A program made the translations under genes and the position numbers. A DNA stretch of 64,000 nucleotides from Bacteroidales bacterium (GTDB lineage: Bacteria; Bacteroidota; Bacteroidia; Bacteroidales; F082), in the NCBI GenBank assembly GCA_016282015.1, contig JAEEJS010000064.1:1-64000 (forward strand). The letters are read 5' to 3'. This document shows, piece by piece, positions 63,495-64,000 of the stretch. The notes below the pieces were generated by a model. The model was given only the letters and a program-made list of their open reading frames with translations. It was not told the origin of the DNA and did no database searches. Each line of letters opens with the position of its first letter. The first letter of the stretch is position 1.

Positions 63495-64000
63495 ATGAAA
63501 GAAATGTCTCTTGATGAAATAAAGTCTTGCTCAATTGGTATTCTTGACTTTATTGATACGGTGTGTAAAAAAAATCAATTGAATTACTATCTTTGTGGAG
63601 GAACGCTACTTGGCGCCGTACGCCACAATGGTTTCATTCCTTGGGATGATGATATTGACATTGTGATGCCTCGCAATGATTATGAAAGGTTGTTTGAGGT
63701 TTGGCCTGCGAATGAACAATTTGCTGTATTGTGTCACAAAAACACACATAATTTTCCATATGCTTATGGTAAAGTTATTGATAACCGTACGGTAAAAATA
63801 GAACCAATTAGAAAATCTTGTCAATTGATAGGAGTTGATGTGGATATCTTTCCAATTGATGTGTTGCCTGATAACGATGACGAGGCTTCGTTTTTTTTTA
63901 AGGAAATAGCTAAAAAACAAGAGCAACTTTCATTACAATTGTCGCCTTATTGTAAAAGCCATACATTAATAAGAACTATTGCAAAAAACATCAGGTTATT
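63495..64000 (+). CDS. LicD-family phosphotransferase, partial
   Basis: The frame starts at MKEMSLDEIKSCSIGILDFI and is open at the right window edge (about 168 residues seen). LCGGTLLGAVRHNGFIPWDD followed by DIDIVMPRNDYERL is the LicD/fukutin motif, with the aspartates of WDDDIDI binding metal; ANEQFAVLCHKNTHNF and GVDVDIFPIDVLPD follow as expected. The family transfers phosphocholine or similar phospho-groups to sugars of surface glycans. The partner genes for choline activation (licA, licC) are not visible, so the transferred group is unknown. Confidence 0.9.
   Translation, partial: MKEMSLDEIKSCSIGILDFIDTVCKKNQLNYYLCGGTLLGAVRHNGFIPWDDDIDIVMPRNDYERLFEVWPANEQFAVLCHKNTHNFPYAYGKVIDNRTVKIEPIRKSCQLIGVDVDIFPIDVLPDNDDEASFFFKEIAKKQEQLSLQLSPYCKSHTLIRTIAKNIRL

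Noticed and set aside
54097-64000. Prophage, insertion sequence or integrative element
   Set aside because: No integrase, transposase, recombinase or phage structural gene is visible, despite the accessory composition.

Overview
The window is chromosomal DNA from a Bacteroidota bacterium, almost certainly of the order Bacteroidales. The evidence is: promoter elements of the Bacteroides type (TAnnTTTG, often with an upstream TTG) in front of most transcription units; a UpxY-type antiterminator opening a polysaccharide operon; a RemB-like outer-membrane protein; a DUF4954 protein; a divergent EF-G paralogue of the Bacteroides EF-G2 kind; an F1 epsilon subunit reduced to its N-terminal domain; and three tRNA genes without an encoded CCA. 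The genus cannot be fixed from the sequence alone.

Layout. 1-3.1 kb (minus): a YeiH-family permease, cut by the window edge, behind two tandemly duplicated porins. 3.2-10 kb (minus): rubrerythrin, atpC and atpD, lspA, a DksA-like protein and ileS. 10-11.6 kb: a ROK sugar kinase, a small membrane protein and tRNA-Thr. 11.6-22.8 kb (minus): a long nucleotide-sugar operon (CapD/PglF-like dehydratase, GDP-mannose pyrophosphorylase, UDP-HexNAc dehydrogenase, galE, wlbA-like and wlbB-like genes, nagB, DUF4954, rfbB). 23-27.7 kb: an outer-membrane barrel protein, rsmI, an acidic protein, tdk, tsaB and an FMN-binding membrane protein. 27.8-35.8 kb (plus): an acyltransferase, two tandem O-antigen-ligase-like proteins, a RemB/Wzi-like protein, a glycosyltransferase, a putative acyltransferase and an initiating sugar-phosphate transferase. 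35.9-49.6 kb: tRNA-Asn, a PfkB kinase, the EF-G paralogue, a membrane protein, mnmA, xth with a GIY-YIG gene remnant, a ClC channel, an exosortase-family protein with an outer-membrane partner, a nitrilase-family amidase, trkA, an LtaS-like transferase and tRNA-Gln. 49.7-54.1 kb (plus): a capsule/O-antigen operon (UpxY antiterminator, ugd, rmlC, rmlD, rmlA). 54.1-64 kb (plus, visibly AT-richer): an accessory region with a putative ADP-ribosyltransferase toxin pair, a lipocalin, a broken DUF386 gene, a ParB-like / nuclease / cytosine-methyltransferase module, three small proteins of unknown role, an intact DUF386 gene, an epimerase fragment, an aldose epimerase, a second galE and a LicD-family gene cut by the window end.

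How it fits together. Much of the window makes surface glycans. It supplies UDP-GlcA, UDP-GlcNAc-derived uronic acids, GDP-mannose, UDP-Gal and dTDP-rhamnose, plus a priming transferase, ligase/polymerase proteins, a LicD-type decorating enzyme and envelope export or anchoring proteins. The dTDP-rhamnose genes are split: rfbB lies 30 kb from rmlC, rmlD and rmlA.

The most unusual observations are the ParB/nuclease/Dcm module bracketed by two copies of a DUF386 gene; a conserved hairpin-forming element of about 150 bp before neighbouring accessory genes; short degenerate tandem tracts (TTAG or GTTA core) placed right after stop codons at eight loci; REP-like palindromes that have supplied C-terminal codons to genes; an EF-G paralogue with altered GTPase motifs; and an exosortase-family enzyme. 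All identifications are from reading the sequence; no database search was run.
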